DNA of 57,799 nt, taken from Catenulispora pinistramenti. Lineage in GTDB: Bacteria; Actinomycetota; Actinomycetes; Streptomycetales; Catenulisporaceae. The stretch spans positions 1 to 57,799 of the forward strand of contig NZ_JAAFYZ010000045.1 in assembly GCF_018274385.1 (NCBI RefSeq), given 5' to 3'. The notes beneath the pieces were generated by a model that searched no databases, was not told where the DNA came from, and saw nothing but the letters and a program-made list of their open reading frames with translations. The position numbers and the translations under genes were made by a program. This document shows positions 8,066 through 17,147 of the stretch, piece after piece; the first letter of the stretch is position 1; each line of letters starts with the position of its first letter.

Positions 8066-8756
8066 CAAGCGCGTTCTCATCATCATCCCGGCCTGGAACG
8101 AGGCCGACTCGATAGCGGACGTCATCTCCGAGGTCCGCGGCGAGCTCCCGGCCTACGACGTCCTGGTGGTCAACGACGGCTCCACCGACGCCACCGAGCG
8201 CGTGGCCCTGGCCTGCGGCGCCCGCGTCGTCTCGCTGCCCTACAACCTCGGCGTCGGCGGCGCCATGCGCCTGGGCTACCGCTACGCCGACGAGAACGAC
8301 TACGACGTGGCGATCCAGCTCGACGCCGACGGCCAGCACGACCCCCGCTACGTCCCCAAGCTCATCGACGGCCTGAACGACGCCCACCTGGTCCTCGGCG
8401 CCCGCTTCGCCGGCGAGGGCGACTACCGGGTGCGCGGCCCGCGCTGGTGGGCCATGACCCTGCTGTCCCGGGTGATGTCCCGGATGGCCAAGACCAAGCT
8501 GGACGACACCACCTCGGGCTTCCGGGCCTGCGACCGCGAGATCATCCGGCTGTTCGCGCAGTGGTATCCGGTCGAGTACCTGGGCGACACCGTGGAGACC
8601 CTGGTCCGGGTGATCCGGCTCGGGCACCCGGTCGGCCAGGTCCCGGTGGCGATGCGCCCGCGGGCCGGCGGCGTGCCCAGCAACTCGCCGGTCAAGGCCG
8701 CGGTCTACCTCGGCCGGGCGCTGATCACGCTGCTGCTGGCCGTCAACCGCCGATGA
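8055..8756 (+). CDS. DPM-like GT2 glycosyltransferase
   Basis: A 233-residue cytoplasmic GT-A enzyme related to dolichyl-phosphate mannosyltransferase. Key features: IIPAWNEADSI, VVNDGSTDAT (Asp41), and LDADGQHDPRY with the metal-binding Asp90/Asp92, then GARFAGEGDYRVRG and TSGFRACDREII. There is no membrane domain of its own, so the overlapping DUF2304 protein may supply it. The start is GTG at 8055 within the upstream gene. It probably transfers a sugar to a polyprenyl phosphate; the sugar cannot be told from sequence. The stop overlaps the next start (ATGA). Confidence 0.85.
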   Translation: MTADKRVLIIIPAWNEADSIADVISEVRGELPAYDVLVVNDGSTDATERVALACGARVVSLPYNLGVGGAMRLGYRYADENDYDVAIQLDADGQHDPRYVPKLIDGLNDAHLVLGARFAGEGDYRVRGPRWWAMTLLSRVMSRMAKTKLDDTTSGFRACDREIIRLFAQWYPVEYLGDTVETLVRVIRLGHPVGQVPVAMRPRAGGVPSNSPVKAAVYLGRALITLLLAVNRR

Positions 8757-9748
8757 CCGACCCGCTGCCACCCACCGAACCCCGGACGACGAGGCCGACA
8801 GAGTCACCCATGACCACCACCATCGACATCATGCTGCCGTACTACGGCGACGTGGCCCTGATGCAGACCGCGGTGCGCAGCGTCCTGGCGCAGTCCGATC
8901 CGGACTGGCGCCTGACCGTCGTCGACGACGGACAGGAACCCGGCGTCCCGGAGTGGTTCGCGGCCCTGGCCGACCCGCGCGTCCGCTACCAGCGCAACGA
9001 GCGCAACCTCGGCGTCACCGGCAACTTCAACAAGTGCCTGGACCTGGTCGAGGCCGACTACATGGTGATGATGGGCACCGACGACGTCATGCTGCCCAAC
9101 TACGTCGCCGAGATCCGCCGCATCGCCGCCGAACACCCCGGCGTCGGCATCATCCAGCCCGGCGTCCAGGTCATCGACGGCGCCGGCCAGGTCGTGAACA
9201 CCATCGCCGACCAGGCCAAGGCCCGCATCTACCTGCCGCGCTTCAGCGGCACGGTGCTGATGGGCGGCGAGGAACTGGCCGCCAGCCTGCTGCGCGGCTG
9301 CTGGTTCTACTTCCCGTCGCTGTGCTGGCGCTCCGCGGCCATCAAGAAGGCGGCGTTCCGCCCCGACCTGGACATCATCCAGGACCTGGCGATCGTCATC
9401 GACCTGATCGAGGCCGGCGAGACCATGGCGCTGTCCGGCGAGCTGGCCTTCCACTACCGGCGCCACGAGGCCAGCGTCAGCTCGGTCGAGGCCATGGCCG
9501 GCAAGCGCTTCGCCGAGGCCCGCCGCTACTTCGTCGGCGCCGCCGCGCAGATGGACGCGCTGGGCTGGCCCAAGGCGGCCAAGGCGGCGCGGCGTTACAC
9601 GGCGTCCCGCCTGCACGCGGTGACGCTGTTCCCGTCCGCGCTCAAGGCCCGCTCGGTACCCGGCATGAAGAACCTGGCGCGCCACGCCTTCCTGCCCGCG
9701 CCGCGGGCGGGGCGGGCAGGGCGGACGCCGAGCGAGTCGAAGCGGTGA
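8753..9748 (+). CDS. GT2 glycosyltransferase (second type, paralog 1)
   Basis: A 331-residue GT-A enzyme: DIMLPYYGDVALMQTAVRSV, VVDDG, ERNLGVTGNFNKCLDL and MGTDDVMLP carrying the DD motif, then a C-terminal region with FHYRRHEASVSS. It is paralogous to the enzyme at 18771-19670 (FLVPYYG, NEQNLGNNANTYRC, PGADDLVNP, FRYRRHGTSHSS). The ATG at 8753 overlaps the previous stop and would be coupled; an internal ATG at 8810, just before the conserved start, is an equal possibility and would give 312 residues. It would act in the cytoplasm on the growing lipid-linked glycan. The donor is unknown. Confidence 0.8.
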   Translation: MTDPLPPTEPRTTRPTESPMTTTIDIMLPYYGDVALMQTAVRSVLAQSDPDWRLTVVDDGQEPGVPEWFAALADPRVRYQRNERNLGVTGNFNKCLDLVEADYMVMMGTDDVMLPNYVAEIRRIAAEHPGVGIIQPGVQVIDGAGQVVNTIADQAKARIYLPRFSGTVLMGGEELAASLLRGCWFYFPSLCWRSAAIKKAAFRPDLDIIQDLAIVIDLIEAGETMALSGELAFHYRRHEASVSSVEAMAGKRFAEARRYFVGAAAQMDALGWPKAAKAARRYTASRLHAVTLFPSALKARSVPGMKNLARHAFLPAPRAGRAGRTPSESKR

Positions 9749-9789
9749 CCGGTGCCGACGGCAGGCACCGGCAGTCTGAGGGGACACCA

Positions 9790-10692
9790 GTGAGGATCGC
9801 CGCGGTCGTGACCGCCTACCATCCCGACGAACGGCTGCTGGCCGTGGTCGACTCCGTCCACGAATCCTGCGCTGAGATCGTGGTCGTGGACAACACGCCT
9901 GAGGGCGCGGCGTCCGTGGCGGACAAGATCGAGGACACTGACGTGATCACCGTCCTGCGCTCCGGTGTGAACCGGGGGCTGGCGCACGCGCTGAACCTCG
10001 GCGTCTCGCGGCTGTCGGCGGGAGTCGAAGCGGTCATCTTCCTCGATCAGGACTCTGTCTTGGCACCCGATGTGGTGCCGCGCCTGGCCGAGCACTTCCA
10101 GGACCGCGGCATCGGCGTCGCGACACCGGCGCCCTGGGACCCGGTCCACGAACGCTTCTACGAGACCTTCTCCGGCCGCCACGAGGACGTCGCCGATCGG
10201 GCCATCTCCATCACGTCCGGGATGCTGATCCGTCGCGATCTGCTGGCGCGCGTCGGCGAGTTCCGCGAGGGGTTCTTCGTCGACTACGCGGATCTGGAGT
10301 ACTCGCTGCGTGTCCGCCGGACCGGCGCGCGCATCATCCAGGACAAGCGGCTGAGGCTCCCGCACTCGATCGGGGAGCGCCGCACCCACAGCTTCTTCGG
10401 GATGCGCATTCCGGTCACGCACAAGGCTGCCTGGCGGGACTACTGGCAGCTCCGGAACGGGCTGATCACGGTGCGGGAGCAGGGACGGTTCTCGCCGGCG
10501 TGGGCGGTGACCGCGGTGCTGTATCTGGGACGTGCCGCGGTGCACGCGGTGCTGTTCGAGGACGACCGGCGCGCGCATGCCGGAGCGGTGCTGCGCGGAG
10601 TGCGCGACGGGGTGACGCAGAAGTACAGCTTGCGTTATCTGCCTGAGGGCGCGGAGCTGACGGTCGACACGGAGCAGGGCCGGCGGGCTTAG
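9790..10692 (+). CDS. GT2 rhamnosyltransferase-like glycosyltransferase (paralog 2)
   Basis: A 300-residue member of the same group as 4814-5710: VTAYHPDERLL, VVDNTPEG, FLDQDSV with Asp86/Asp88, ITSGMLIRRDLL, FFVDYADLEYSLRVRR and a C-terminal LRYLPEGAE. The GTG at 9790 has GAGGGG about 6 bases upstream. It closes the plus-strand run that starts with the flippase. It is convergent with the following membrane gene, with four bases between the stops. Role as a rhamnosyltransferase is inferred from family and location. Confidence 0.85.
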   Translation: MRIAAVVTAYHPDERLLAVVDSVHESCAEIVVVDNTPEGAASVADKIEDTDVITVLRSGVNRGLAHALNLGVSRLSAGVEAVIFLDQDSVLAPDVVPRLAEHFQDRGIGVATPAPWDPVHERFYETFSGRHEDVADRAISITSGMLIRRDLLARVGEFREGFFVDYADLEYSLRVRRTGARIIQDKRLRLPHSIGERRTHSFFGMRIPVTHKAAWRDYWQLRNGLITVREQGRFSPAWAVTAVLYLGRAAVHAVLFEDDRRAHAGAVLRGVRDGVTQKYSLRYLPEGAELTVDTEQGRRA

Positions 10693-10696
10693 CAGG

Positions 10697-12466
10697 CTAC
10701 GACGAACACGTCTGAGTCTCGGTCACCCGCCACACATAGAGCCGGGAATCCCCTACCACTCCATACGTCTTGTACTGCTCCTCCGAAACCAGCTCCCAGC
10801 CCAGCCCGGGGTGCGACGAAGGCGTGACCACGTAGCAGATGAAGTGGTCCGGCAGATACCGCAGCCCCCCGAACACATCGAGCCCCACCGAGCGGTCCGG
10901 GTGGTCGGTCATCGCGGCAGGGGAGTGGTAGCCGTCCCAGACCAGCCCGGCATCGACGTGCTGGGCATCCGCCGCGCCGCTGGCGACGATGCGCGTCGCG
11001 GTGTTCCACACGGCCTTGTCGTAGGTGAAGGCGTTGGCCGTCAGCGTCGCGCCGGTGACCGTCACCATCCCGGCGGCCAGCGCGACCGGCACGATCCGTT
11101 TCGGCGCCCAGACAGACCCGAGCGCCGACGTCGAGTCCGGGCCCGCGACCGACGCGGGTCCGGAGACCACCCCGGTGCCGCGCCCCGACATCAGGAGCGC
11201 CAGCGCGGGGATCGCCATCGGGATCAGGTACCGGTCGTAGATGTCGCGTCCCTGGCCGACCTCCATCAGCGTGCCGAGGACGGTGGCCGTGGCGAACAGC
11301 GTCATCTCGGGTCGGATGCCGAGCGTCCAGCCGTCCGTCCGCACGCGCTCCACGACCGAGCCGACCAGCAGCGCCGCCGCGATGCAGGCCACCCAGGCCA
11401 GGACCATCCACCAGCCGCTGCCGAGCAGCATCGGCCGTCCGGGGGAGCTGGCCGACGCGTAGGCGCCGACGTGGGTCACGTAGTTCCCGAGGAACGCGCC
11501 TTTGTCCCAGCCCACCAGCGCTGTGGCGACGAGCGTCACGCCGGCCGCGCCCCGGCCGCGCCATGACCACCCGCGCGGCCGTACCACGGCGAACACCACG
11601 GGACTCACGGTGAGGGCGACGATCAGCAGGCCCTGGATCATCTCGGTCGACACCAGCTCGGCCGTCACGTGGCGGACGGTGAAGTCCGGCGCGCTGCCAC
11701 CGGGCACCTTGCGGCGCCACAGCTCGAACACGCCCAGCAGGGCCAGCACCAGCGTTCCCACGCCGAGGACCACCGGGATCCGGAACACCGGCCCGCGCTC
11801 GGCCCGGTACCGGGCCCGGAACAGCGCGACGATCAGCACCGCTCCCGGCGCCGCGATGACCTGCTCGCGCACCGTCGCGCCCCACAGGCCGACCGCGCAG
11901 GCCCCGGCCAGCCAGGGCAGCGACACGCGGTCCAGCGCCCGCCGGCCCAGAGCCAGCGTCCCGGCGATCGCCGCGAAGGCCGGGATGTCGGTCATGAACG
12001 ACGTCGACAGCAGCGCGAAGCCCGGCCACAGCGCCACGACCAGCGTGCCCAGCGCGGCCCGCCGCCGGCCGTCCGGGCCCAGGACCCCGAGCAGCGCGTC
12101 GTAGCACGCCAGCAGGCCGACCACCGCGATCCCGGCGATGAACACCGACTGCGCGGCCAGCGAGGCCCCGACCGGCCAGGCCAACACCACCAGGCCGGCC
12201 AGGCCCATCATGTTCCAGTTGTACATACGCACATGGCCGGTATGGACGAAGTCCTGCGCTGAGCGGCCGAAAGCCCAGGTGTCATTGTGCGGGATACCCA
12301 GATTGCCGCTCAGGGCCGCGTAGGCGAGCGGGATGAAGACGCCCAGCAGCAGCGCCGCACCCAGGTACGGCAGCCACCCTCCGGGGCCGTGCGCGGTCCG
12401 GACGTCGCCGTCGCCGCCCTCGAAAGGGACAGCTGCGCGGGTATCCTGCGCGACGCCTGTCGCCAA
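10697..12466 (-). CDS. polytopic membrane protein, GT-C-like
   Basis: A 589-residue protein with about ten or more membrane helices and a periplasmic-type C-terminal region. After the first helix it carries GIPHNDTWAFGRSAQDFVHTGH, resembling the first extracytoplasmic loop of GT-C glycosyltransferases (acidic residue after the first helix), and near the middle GQGRDIYDRYLIPMAIPALAL, also typical. It would use a polyprenyl-phosphate sugar outside the membrane; substrate unknown. The start is uncertain: only a TTG at 12466 gives a full first segment, with GAGGAAA about 14 bases before it. Confidence 0.6.
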   Translation of the reverse strand: MATGVAQDTRAAVPFEGGDGDVRTAHGPGGWLPYLGAALLLGVFIPLAYAALSGNLGIPHNDTWAFGRSAQDFVHTGHVRMYNWNMMGLAGLVVLAWPVGASLAAQSVFIAGIAVVGLLACYDALLGVLGPDGRRRAALGTLVVALWPGFALLSTSFMTDIPAFAAIAGTLALGRRALDRVSLPWLAGACAVGLWGATVREQVIAAPGAVLIVALFRARYRAERGPVFRIPVVLGVGTLVLALLGVFELWRRKVPGGSAPDFTVRHVTAELVSTEMIQGLLIVALTVSPVVFAVVRPRGWSWRGRGAAGVTLVATALVGWDKGAFLGNYVTHVGAYASASSPGRPMLLGSGWWMVLAWVACIAAALLVGSVVERVRTDGWTLGIRPEMTLFATATVLGTLMEVGQGRDIYDRYLIPMAIPALALLMSGRGTGVVSGPASVAGPDSTSALGSVWAPKRIVPVALAAGMVTVTGATLTANAFTYDKAVWNTATRIVASGAADAQHVDAGLVWDGYHSPAAMTDHPDRSVGLDVFGGLRYLPDHFICYVVTPSSHPGLGWELVSEEQYKTYGVVGDSRLYVWRVTETQTCSS

Positions 12467-12557
12467 GGCTGCCGCCCCCGTTTCCTCACCTTGGGTACAC
12501 CTGGATCTCGACCGTCTGAGGCTACCCCAGGCACCCAGGCCGCTGCCGCCGGTCCAC

Positions 12558-12563
12558 TACGAT
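12558..12563 (+). promoter_or_regulatory. -10-like hexamer before GT2 paralog 3
   Basis: TACGAT is followed by 6 bases and the ATG at 12570, again the leaderless geometry. No Shine-Dalgarno sequence is present. No clear -35. Confidence 0.4.
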
Positions 12564-12569
12564 GAAACG

Positions 12570-13487
12570 ATGCCGACGATCGCCGCGGTCGCCACCGCCT
12601 TCCACCCCGACGAACGCCTGACGGCGGTCGTGGAGGCGGCGCTGAAGAGCTGCGAACGGGTGGTGGTCGTTGACAACACCCCCGGCGACGGCCCGTTCCT
12701 CACCGACACCCTGCGCGACCGCGACGGGGTGACGGTGCTGCGGGACGGCGGCAACCGGGGCCTGGCGGGAGCGCTCAACAGCGGCGTGGAGGAACTGCTC
12801 GCCGGGAGCGATACCGACGCTGCGCAGCCGGATCTGCTCCTGTTCCTGGACCAGGACTCGGTCCTCGGCGAGGACATGGTGCTCGCCCTGGCCCGGCACC
12901 TGACCACCGACGCCACGATCGGCATCGCGGCCCCAGCCGCATGGGACGAACAACAGGGGCGCTACTACGAACCGGGCACCGAGAACGGCCCAGACCTCGC
13001 CGACCGCGACACAGTCATCACCTCAGGCATGCTGGTCCGCCGCGAAGTCCTCACCAAGGTGGGCCCGTTCCGCACCGAGTTCTTCGTCGACCACGTCGAC
13101 AACGACTTCTGCCTCCGCACCCGCGCCGCGGGCTACCGCATCCTGCGCGACAAGCGCCAGAAACTGGCCCACAGCCTCGGCCAGCGCAACCAGCACAAGC
13201 TGCCCGGCGTCGCGTCGGTGTCGTCATCGCGACACCCGACGTGGCGGCTGTATTGGATCGCCCGGAACGGCACGGTCCTGATGCGCGAGCACCGCAAGGA
13301 CGCCCCGGCCTGGACCCGGAACACGGCGGCGTATCTGGTCTGGTGGTTCGCGCTGCGGACGGCGATCGAGGCACCGCGCGGTGCGCGGGCGCTGGCGATG
13401 ATGCGGGGATTTCGGGATGGGGCGCGGGGGAGGGTGGACCGGCGGTATTTGCCGCCGGGGGCTGTGCTTTCGAACCAGCGCGACTAG
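12570..13487 (+). CDS. GT2 rhamnosyltransferase-like glycosyltransferase (paralog 3)
   Basis: A 305-residue third copy of the RfbF-type enzyme: VATAFHPDERLTAVVEAALKS, VVDNTPGD, FLDQDSVLG (Asp94/Asp96), ITSGMLVRREVL, FFVDHVDNDFCLRTRAAG and RVDRRYLPPGA. It is most like paralog 1, with which it shares the VEAALKSC/VEAALRSC and MLVRREVL segments. It is divergently oriented to the GT-C-like gene upstream and convergent with the DUF2142 gene. The last codons are duplicated just after the stop (see the 20-bp repeat). Rhamnose transfer is inferred. Confidence 0.85.
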   Translation: MPTIAAVATAFHPDERLTAVVEAALKSCERVVVVDNTPGDGPFLTDTLRDRDGVTVLRDGGNRGLAGALNSGVEELLAGSDTDAAQPDLLLFLDQDSVLGEDMVLALARHLTTDATIGIAAPAAWDEQQGRYYEPGTENGPDLADRDTVITSGMLVRREVLTKVGPFRTEFFVDHVDNDFCLRTRAAGYRILRDKRQKLAHSLGQRNQHKLPGVASVSSSRHPTWRLYWIARNGTVLMREHRKDAPAWTRNTAAYLVWWFALRTAIEAPRGARALAMMRGFRDGARGRVDRRYLPPGAVLSNQRD

Positions 13488-13507
13488 TTTCGAACCAGCG
13501 CAATCTA
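13468..13507. repeat. 20-bp tandem duplication over the stop codon
   Basis: TTTCGAACCAGCGC occurs at 13468-13481 and again at 13488-13501, period 20, each followed within 6 bases by CTAG. The first copy holds the last codons and stop of GT2 paralog 3. It looks like a local slippage duplication. The remainder of 13508-13571 has no gene. Confidence 0.75.
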
Positions 13508-13571
13508 GTACTGAAGGCCGTAAAAGGCCCTAAAGCTCACAACCCAACTGCGGCTCGGAAACAGCCTGCTC

Positions 13572-15344
13572 CTACAACGGCGTCCCGGAGGCAACCGCCG
13601 CCGCCCCACGGTCCTCGTCGGTCGTCTCCTCGCCGACGACTGAGGCCGATCGAGTCGATCCATGGGTGCCTTCAGCCACAACAGCCGCGCCATCGCGCAA
13701 CGCCTGGGCCGCCAGCATCGCCACCGTCGCTCCCGCAGCCGCATCGGCTGCGATCGGCGCGACCTCAGCGACCCCATCGCCTGTACCGGCGCCCGTACCG
13801 GCGTCCGCTCCCGGATAAGGCGCCCAACTCTTCAACACCACCAAAGCCGCCAACCCGGCCCCCACCAGGTACAGCACCACCACCCCGACGATCGTCCCCG
13901 GCGGTGTCCAAGCCGTCCCCCACGACACCAGGGACCCACTCGACCCGGCCGCGTACCGCCGCAGCGTCGTGTAGAACATCAGCAACCCGAGCACCAGCGT
14001 CACGCCCGTCACCGCCACCGGCAGTCGCGGTACCGCGCGCTTGAGCCAATCGCCCCGCGGCTCGCGCTTCGCCAGTATCGCCGCCGCCAACAGCGGCAGT
14101 CCCGCGGCGACCGCGAGCAAGTACCGCCCCTGCCAGATGTACCCGAGGCTGGCGGCCTGCCTGCCCTGGGCCAGCACCGGGATGGCGATCACCGAGAACG
14201 TGAGCAGCGCCAGCGCCGCCACGTCGCGCCGCTTGCCGACCAGCGCCGCCGCCGCCATCAGCACCAGCACCGGCACGAACCACAGCTCGGCCAGGTGGAA
14301 CGGGGGCTGCACGTCCAGCCAGCCGAAGTAGCCCACCATCTGCCGGAGGTAGACGACGCTCTGGCCGAAGGTGTGCTTGGCCGCGACCGCGAACGTCAGG
14401 CTCGGGTGGGTGGTGGCGCCGCCGGTGCCCAGGACGTTGAACTTGGCGGTCCAGGCGATGGAGCCGAGCGCCACCACGCCGACCGCGCCGGTCCAGAGCC
14501 AGACCGCGGGGCGGCGGATCACGTCGCGCAGGGCGCCGCTCTGGGCGGCCAGGGCCGCGCAGACGACGATGACCACGGCCCAGGCCGGGCCGAGCTGCCG
14601 GACGCACAGCAGCGCCATCGTGGCGATGCCGGCCCGGGCGAGCAGGCGCGGGACCAGCTCCGGCTGCGGGTCCGTCAGCAGGCTCAGGACCGCGGTCCAC
14701 AGCAGGATGGCGGAGGTCGCCTCCAGGGAGTTCGGGTTCACCGAGCCGTTGAGGAACAGCACCATCGGGGTGGCGGCGGCCAGGACGGCGGCCATCGGGT
14801 AGCGGCGCTTGCGGCTCCACTGGAAGGCCGTGACCATGGCGCTGGCCAGCATCGCGGAGCTCAGGGCGGCGGAGACCATGCGCATGCCGTACATGCCCAG
14901 CGGGCCGTTCGACAGCAGGCTCGGCCAGCCGACGGCCAGGTAGTAGACCGGGTTGTTGGAGCCGGCGGTGCTGCCGGCCAGGGCGGTGCCGGGCTGCGCG
15001 GACAGGCTGCGGGCGCAGGAGGCGGGCACGTGGGCGTTGTTGAAGTAGCACTCGTGCAGGTTGGTCAGGAACGAGTACGCGGTCGGCAGCCGGTAGCCGG
15101 TCATCGGCACGTGGTTGGTGACCGTGCCGTTGTGGGTGATGACCGTGATCGGGGTGCCGTGCAGTTGGCCGCGGACCGTGGCCGCGGCCTTGACCATGTG
15201 CCAGGGCTCGTCCGGCACCGAGGTCAGGGGGGAGGCCAGGGCCCACGCCGCGGAGAGGATGAAGAACGCCAGGAACGCGGTGAGCCAGACGCGACGCGGG
15301 GTCCAGGTGCTGGGCGCCAGGCCCGCAACCAACCAATGCCGCAT
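13572..15344 (-). CDS. DUF2142 membrane protein (copy 1)
   Basis: A 590-residue polytopic protein of the DUF2142 family, whose members occur in glycan loci and have a GT-C-like build. After the first helix (about 20-42) comes SVPDEPWHMVKAAATVRGQL, the family signature, then a long external loop with Cys/Asn residues and NNPVYYLAVGWPSLL, followed by about ten helices and a Val/Ala-rich tail. The ATG at 15344 is preceded by GAAGGAG at good spacing. A second DUF2142 gene lies directly upstream on the same strand and a flippase before that, so the three may form one transcript. Activity is unknown. Confidence 0.75.
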   Translation of the reverse strand: MRHWLVAGLAPSTWTPRRVWLTAFLAFFILSAAWALASPLTSVPDEPWHMVKAAATVRGQLHGTPITVITHNGTVTNHVPMTGYRLPTAYSFLTNLHECYFNNAHVPASCARSLSAQPGTALAGSTAGSNNPVYYLAVGWPSLLSNGPLGMYGMRMVSAALSSAMLASAMVTAFQWSRKRRYPMAAVLAAATPMVLFLNGSVNPNSLEATSAILLWTAVLSLLTDPQPELVPRLLARAGIATMALLCVRQLGPAWAVVIVVCAALAAQSGALRDVIRRPAVWLWTGAVGVVALGSIAWTAKFNVLGTGGATTHPSLTFAVAAKHTFGQSVVYLRQMVGYFGWLDVQPPFHLAELWFVPVLVLMAAAALVGKRRDVAALALLTFSVIAIPVLAQGRQAASLGYIWQGRYLLAVAAGLPLLAAAILAKREPRGDWLKRAVPRLPVAVTGVTLVLGLLMFYTTLRRYAAGSSGSLVSWGTAWTPPGTIVGVVVLYLVGAGLAALVVLKSWAPYPGADAGTGAGTGDGVAEVAPIAADAAAGATVAMLAAQALRDGAAVVAEGTHGSTRSASVVGEETTDEDRGAAAVASGTPL

Positions 15345-15455
15345 CCGTCGTACTCCTTCGTCCGTGTTCCGCCCCGCAACGAAACCGGCCGCTCCCCCGC
15401 TGGCCTTGGGCGTCCATCCATGCTAGCCATCCGTCCAGGGAACGGACGTCGGCGC

Positions 15456-17057
15456 TTAGGAAATCCTTATGTACCGTTCACGGATTGTGACCGTTTCGAT
15501 GTCCGATATCGGCCTGGAGCGCGCCGCCCGCAGTACGAGGGTGAGCAACACCACGATTCCGGCGATCCCGAGCAGCACCGCCGGGACCCCGGATCCGGGC
15601 GGCGTCCACTTGCCGGAGAACGGGTTCACCGACGAGGTCTGGCCGAACAGGAAGACCAGGTTCGGGTGCAGGCTGTCGAAGGCGTGCTGGAACCGGATCA
15701 TCGTGATCCACAGCGCCACGCCCTGGGTCGGGATCAGGATCCACGCCGCCCAGCGCATCACCCGCGCCTGCCGGCCGACCGACACCAGGCCCCGCTCGCC
15801 GATCACGAACCCGGCCAGGATCGGCGCGCCGACCAGCAGCGGGAGCGCGTAGCGGCCCTGGGAGAACCACCAGCCGCCGGCCGCGGCCTGCAGGTCGGCG
15901 GCGACCAGGAACAGGTACCCGCCGGCCACGATCGCGGCCAGCTGCAGCAGTGCCCGCCCGCCGCCCCGGCGCGCGGCCGTGATCAGCAGCGCCCCGACCG
16001 CGGCGAACCAGGCCAGGGTCAGCGGCAGCGGGATGGCGACGTCGCCGAACGACGTCAGCCCGACCATGCCGTTGGTGTACATCGGGACCCGGTGTGTCAG
16101 CTCCTTTATGACCAGCTTCACACCCTGCGGGATCCCGTTGGCCTTCTGCCCGGCGGCCGGGATGCCACCCTGCGTGGACAGCATTATCCAGGCCGCGCCG
16201 AACACCACCGCGATCGCCACCACGGCCGCCCAGACCAGGACCGAGCGCCTTCGGGCCAGCTCGCGCAGCCGGTCCTTGCCGGCCCCGAACGCGACCACCG
16301 CCAACGCGGCCAGCAGCCAGCCGATGCCCAGCTCCCGCAGCACCGCCAGGGTGCCGGCGGAGACGCCGAACAGCGCGAGCGTCCACTTCGAGTCGTCGCG
16401 GGCCAGCAGGATCGCGATCAGCGAGGTCCACACCGCGACCGCGGCCGCGATCTCCGGCCCGGCGGGGTTCACCGCACCGGTCAGGTTCACCGCGACCGGT
16501 GTCATGGCCAGCAGCACCCCGCCGAGCACCAGCGGCCCGCGGCCGCGCGCCAGCCGGACCGCGACCGCCACCGCGCCGCCGAGCAGCGCGCTGGTCAGCA
16601 GACACGTCAGCAGCCGGGCGGCGATCACCCCGGAGTAGTTCGGGAAGAGCTTGATCGGCCAGCCGGTGACCGCGTAGTAGATCGGGTTGTAGTTGTCCGC
16701 GCCGCTGGTGGTGACCACCATGCGGTGTTCGTCGCCGGGCGCGGGGGAGGACACGCAGGCCGCGGTCATGTTGAGCTTCCAGCGCATGCAGGACTGCGCG
16801 TCCGGATCCGCGATCCCGTTCGGCACCAGGCTCTTGGGCACCGTGACGGTGGCGTCGGCCCGGGCCGCGATCTGCCCGTCCAGCACTCCGTAGGCCCGTA
16901 CGACGTGACGGAACTCATCCGCCGAACCGTCGTACGGCATCGCGAGCGACCAGGCCGAGCCCAGCAGGAAGAAGCCGACGAACGCCAACAGGAACGCCTT
17001 CGTCCCGGTCGAGCGCGGCTTCAGGCGCAGGACGGCACGGGACGGGGCGGCTGGCAT
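15456..17057 (-). CDS. DUF2142 membrane protein (copy 2)
   Basis: A 533-residue paralog of the previous gene with the same layout: first helix, then DGSADEFRHVVRAYGVLDGQI, an external loop with two or three Cys, and DNYNPIYYAVTGWPIKLFP matching NNPVYYLAVGWPSLL of copy 1, then about ten membrane helices. Start ATG 17057. There is a 111-bp gap to the downstream copy and 90 bp to the flippase gene upstream. As for copy 1, an external polyprenyl-sugar-dependent glycosyl transfer is possible but not shown. Confidence 0.75.
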   Translation of the reverse strand: MPAAPSRAVLRLKPRSTGTKAFLLAFVGFFLLGSAWSLAMPYDGSADEFRHVVRAYGVLDGQIAARADATVTVPKSLVPNGIADPDAQSCMRWKLNMTAACVSSPAPGDEHRMVVTTSGADNYNPIYYAVTGWPIKLFPNYSGVIAARLLTCLLTSALLGGAVAVAVRLARGRGPLVLGGVLLAMTPVAVNLTGAVNPAGPEIAAAVAVWTSLIAILLARDDSKWTLALFGVSAGTLAVLRELGIGWLLAALAVVAFGAGKDRLRELARRRSVLVWAAVVAIAVVFGAAWIMLSTQGGIPAAGQKANGIPQGVKLVIKELTHRVPMYTNGMVGLTSFGDVAIPLPLTLAWFAAVGALLITAARRGGGRALLQLAAIVAGGYLFLVAADLQAAAGGWWFSQGRYALPLLVGAPILAGFVIGERGLVSVGRQARVMRWAAWILIPTQGVALWITMIRFQHAFDSLHPNLVFLFGQTSSVNPFSGKWTPPGSGVPAVLLGIAGIVVLLTLVLRAARSRPISDIETVTIRERYIRIS

Positions 17058-17147
17058 CCCGTCAGTTTAGGGCCGTTCATCGTACGGATCGACCCACTCG
17101 GCGCGATACCGCCCCGTCGGCCGCGTCACACCATCGGGTGAGAGGAG

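Noticed and set aside
13662-17141. Open frame of 1159 codons on the plus strand
   Set aside because: It runs antisense through two DUF2142 genes with clear family motifs and ribosome sites. Its translation is Arg/Gln/His/Gly-rich as expected for the opposite strand of high-GC genes.
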